Shown: positions 61,523 through 64,000 of the stretch, one piece after another
How the letters are laid out: each line of letters opens with the position of its first letter
Numbering within the stretch: the first letter of the stretch is position 1
Assembly (NCBI GenBank): GCA_045615765.1
Contig: JAZLFM010000028.1
Coordinates: 1-64,000, forward strand
Source of the DNA: UBA1715 sp045615765
Lineage (GTDB): Bacteria; Bacteroidota; Bacteroidia; Bacteroidales; UBA1715
Direction of reading: 5' to 3'
Length of the DNA stretch: 64,000 nt
Notes under the pieces: generated by a model
What the model saw: only the letters and a program-made list of their open reading frames with translations
Databases searched by the model: none
Told to the model about the DNA's origin: nothing
Position numbers and translations under genes: made by a program

Positions 61523-62491
61523 GTGAATAACAATTCCACTATTATTGACAATGCGAAACGCATTATTCTTGAGGAATCACAGTCCATTAGTAATCTCTCA
61601 AATTACCTTGACGATACATTCGCCACAATCGTAAAAGAGATTCTAATGACAGAAGGACGACTTGTAGTGACAGGTATCGGGAAAAGTGCAATAATTGCAA
61701 CAAAAATTGTTGCGACAATGAACTCTACCGGAACACCAGCTTTATTTATGCACGCTGCAGAAGCGATACATGGCGACTTGGGAATGATTCAAAAAAACGA
61801 CATTATATTATGTATATCTAAGAGTGGAAATACTCCTGAAATAAAAGTACTTATTCCTTTACTTAAGCGTGGAGGCAATAAACTTATTGCAATGGTGTCG
61901 GACAAGAATTCTTATCTTGCCGAACATTCCGACTATATCTTATACGCGCATGTTGATAGAGAAGCGGACATTAATAATCTTGCTCCTACTAATAGTACAA
62001 CAGCACAACTAGTTATGGGCGACACCTTAGCTATGTGCCTACTAGAACAACGAAAATTCTCACCTCAAGATTTCGCAAAATACCATCCTGGAGGAGCTTT
62101 AGGCAAAAGAATGTATATGCATGTGGACGATATTTTTGTTGCAGACAATGCCCCTAAAGTTTATCCAAACCAACCTATTTCCGAAGTAATTATAGAAATA
62201 TCTTCGAAACGACTTGGGGCAACAGCCGTTATAAATAAAGAGAATCAACTTTTAGGCATCATCACCGATGGAGATCTTCGCAGAATGCTTGAAAAAAGTA
62301 CCAATATCAACGATAAGACAGCAGAAGATATCATGTCGGTAAACCCCAAAACAATTAGCCGTAACGAGTTAGCTATTAAAGCATTTGAGCAAATGGAAAA
62401 GAACAGCATAACTCAATTGGTTGTAACCGACGGCAATAAATATTTAGGACTGATTCACTTACATGACCTATTAAAAGAAGGCATCGTTTAA
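61523..62491 (+). CDS. kpsF: KpsF/GutQ-type arabinose-5-phosphate isomerase
   Basis: This 322-residue enzyme interconverts ribulose- and arabinose-5-phosphate, the first step to Kdo. An N-terminal SIS domain (GRLVVTGIGKSAIIATKI, CISKSGNTPE, FAKYHPGGALGKRM) is followed by two CBS domains (about 200-320, GIITDGDLRRML, LIHLHDLLKEG). The start is placed at a GTG at 61523 (VNNNSTIIDNAKR), which gives the normal length; there is no suitable in-frame ATG before it. The gene is divergent from recQ. Confidence 0.9.
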   Translation: MNNNSTIIDNAKRIILEESQSISNLSNYLDDTFATIVKEILMTEGRLVVTGIGKSAIIATKIVATMNSTGTPALFMHAAEAIHGDLGMIQKNDIILCISKSGNTPEIKVLIPLLKRGGNKLIAMVSDKNSYLAEHSDYILYAHVDREADINNLAPTNSTTAQLVMGDTLAMCLLEQRKFSPQDFAKYHPGGALGKRMYMHVDDIFVADNAPKVYPNQPISEVIIEISSKRLGATAVINKENQLLGIITDGDLRRMLEKSTNINDKTAEDIMSVNPKTISRNELAIKAFEQMEKNSITQLVVTDGNKYLGLIHLHDLLKEGIV

Positions 62492-62501
62492 CACTACAGA
62501 A

Positions 62502-63761
62502 ATGAACATTCAACGCAGTGATATAGAAATAATGGCTCCCGTCGGTTCGTATGAATCGCTAATGGCCGCAATACAAGCAGGTGCGAACTCTGTATATTTT
62601 GGTATAGAAATGCTAAATATGCGCGCCCGCTCATCGAATAACTTTACCACACAAGATTTAGCAAACATTGTTTCAATTTGTAATGAGCACAATATCAAAT
62701 CATATTTAACTGTAAATACTATTATTTATGATAAGGATATGGAAACCTTACATAAGGTAATGCAAGCTGCTAAAGATTATGGTGTTTCGGCAATTATTGC
62801 ATGTGACATTGCTGCTATTCAATGTGCTAAAGAATATGGTGTAGAAGTACACATTTCCACTCAATTGAATATATCGAATACGCAAGCTGTACGATTTTTT
62901 TCTCAATATGCTGATGTGGTAGTTCTTGCACGTGAACTGAATTTAATGCAAGTTCGAGAAATATACGACGCGATTCAAAAAGAACATATTTGTGGTCCAT
63001 CTGGTAATCCTATAAAACTAGAGATGTTTTGTCATGGTGCTCTTTGCCAAGCTATTTCAGGGAAATGCTACCTTAGCCTTCACGAACGAAATTACTCTGC
63101 AAACAAAGGAGCATGCTTGCAAACTTGCAGAAAAGCCTATGTTGTAACAGAAAAAGAGACAGGTAACGAGTTGGAGATTGACAATGAATATATCATGTCG
63201 CCCAAAGATCTCTGTACAATTGGATTCCTTGACGAACTTATAGAAGCGGGAGTCCGTGTCATGAAAATAGAAGGTCGAGCTCGTAGCGCAGAATACGTTA
63301 AAACTGTAGTCCAATGCTACAACGAAGCTGTAAGCGAAGTTGTAAACGGAACATATAACGAGAACAAGGAAGAAAAAGTTACCCGATGGAAAGAAACTCT
63401 TTCACGTGTATTCAATCGAGGTTTTTGGAATGGTTATTACCTAGGACAACGATTAGGAGAATGGAGTTCTCACTATGGAAGTAGCGCGACAAAAACAAAA
63501 GTTGCAATAGGAAAATGTACAAACTATTTTTCTAACCTTAATGTAGCCGAATTTCTTATGCAATCAGGCGAATTAAACCAAGGAGATGAAATTCTTATTA
63601 CTGGACCAACAACCGGAGTGATTGAAATGAAAGCTGACGATATTCGCGTAGATCTAAAAACGGTTCCACAAACTGTCAAAGGAGAAAGTTTCTCTATCCG
63701 CATCGAAGAACGAATCCGTCGTGGCGACAAGCTGTTCAAAGTGATTGACTCCAACAAATAA
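62502..63761 (+). CDS. Peptidase U32 family protein
   Basis: This 419-residue protein is of the U32 family. IEIMAPVGSYESLMAAIQAG begins the TIM-barrel-like fold, and the full family signature EMFCHGALCQAISGKCYLS is present, followed by GACLQTCRKAY, supplying the four Cys for an iron-sulfur cluster. Several U32 members (TrhP, RlhA) take part in prephenate-dependent RNA hydroxylation rather than proteolysis, which is the likely type of role here. It starts 10 bases after kpsF and is co-transcribed with it. Confidence 0.88.
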   Translation: MNIQRSDIEIMAPVGSYESLMAAIQAGANSVYFGIEMLNMRARSSNNFTTQDLANIVSICNEHNIKSYLTVNTIIYDKDMETLHKVMQAAKDYGVSAIIACDIAAIQCAKEYGVEVHISTQLNISNTQAVRFFSQYADVVVLARELNLMQVREIYDAIQKEHICGPSGNPIKLEMFCHGALCQAISGKCYLSLHERNYSANKGACLQTCRKAYVVTEKETGNELEIDNEYIMSPKDLCTIGFLDELIEAGVRVMKIEGRARSAEYVKTVVQCYNEAVSEVVNGTYNENKEEKVTRWKETLSRVFNRGFWNGYYLGQRLGEWSSHYGSSATKTKVAIGKCTNYFSNLNVAEFLMQSGELNQGDEILITGPTTGVIEMKADDIRVDLKTVPQTVKGESFSIRIEERIRRGDKLFKVIDSNK

Positions 63762-63767
63762 CGTACA

Positions 63768-64000
63768 ATGTGGCAGAAGGTAAAAAAGAAAATACTGTCT
63801 GATGTTGCTGTTAATTCTGCAAAATTACTTTCTGCCAATGTTATAACACAAATAATCGGGTTATTGGTTTATCCTATCATAACCCGATTATATACCCCTG
63901 AAGATTTTGGATTAATAAATCTTTTTCTCAGTATTGCCGGCATTCTTACCATAATATCAACGGCAGAATTCCAATACTCTATCGTTCTTCCCAAAGACGA
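63768..64000 (+). CDS. Polysaccharide flippase (Wzx/MATE-type), N-terminal fragment
   Basis: The 77 visible codons (MWQKVKKKILSDVAVNSAKL start) contain LLVYPIITRLYTPEDFGLIN, the typical first helix and loop of O-antigen/lipopolysaccharide flippases, and a second hydrophobic helix (LFLSIAGILTIIST). The gene runs off the right edge. It follows the U32 gene after 6 bases and may open a surface-polysaccharide locus. Confidence 0.85.
   Translation, partial: MWQKVKKKILSDVAVNSAKLLSANVITQIIGLLVYPIITRLYTPEDFGLINLFLSIAGILTIISTAEFQYSIVLPKD

Overview
The window comes from a low-GC member of the Bacteroidota, most likely order Bacteroidales. The signs are: type IX secretion genes (PorP/SprF, PG1058-like OmpA proteins, a Por-type C-terminal sorting tail), promoters of the TAnnTTTG (-7) type with almost no Shine-Dalgarno sites, the futalosine menaquinone gene mqnA, and the alternative spermidine enzymes carboxynorspermidine dehydrogenase and decarboxylase. 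The genus cannot be read from the sequence.

Layout. 1-3.7 kb: type IX secretion-linked outer membrane genes. 3.8-16.1 kb: housekeeping (purM, mqnA, then an rsfS-ftsH-LUD-cdsA-psd run, a nucleotide-sugar dehydrogenase, a NamZ-like muramidase, a LolE-like permease, folE, dtd) and a divergent class III nucleotide cyclase-like protein. 16.1-17.9 kb: a three-gene SLOG/ankyrin operon. 18-22.3 kb: an AT-rich minus-strand island of unfamiliar genes, at least four of which begin with the same short N-terminal block (M-[NS]-L-K-K-I-[FV]). 22.4-26.5 kb: two RtcB-type RNA ligases, two tRNA genes and a WYL regulator. 26.5-28.7 kb: an ATPase gene with an early in-frame stop, bracketed by hairpin repeats. 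28.8-32.9 kb: a restriction-modification operon with two EcoRV-like endonucleases, two methyltransferases and a small HTH regulator. 33.4-35.5 kb: a Cas4-like/exonuclease DUF2779 protein. 35.7-64 kb: mostly core genes (trpS, rsgA, nspC, carboxynorspermidine dehydrogenase, gdhA, nadE, HU, recQ, kpsF, U32 peptidase family, start of a flippase), interrupted by an SPFH/GYF operon, an Abi_2 gene with an HTH gene, a secreted metallo-beta-lactamase/caspase/TPR-CHAT operon and a 1263-residue repeat protein exported by type IX secretion.

The most unusual part is 16.1-22.4 kb. The SLOG/ankyrin operon and the tagged island each start from a promoter carrying the same 20-bp upstream element (TGCG-N7-CGCA dyad), exactly 7 bp before a TAnnTTTG box. 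This suggests that one regulator controls both. In the island the shared start block is joined to very different downstream modules: a phosphoribosyltransferase, a DUF4160-type domain, a large protein with an embedded HigB/RelE-like toxin domain, and a coiled-coil protein. I do not recognise a described system with this architecture. No transposase, integrase, CRISPR array or rRNA gene was seen in the window.
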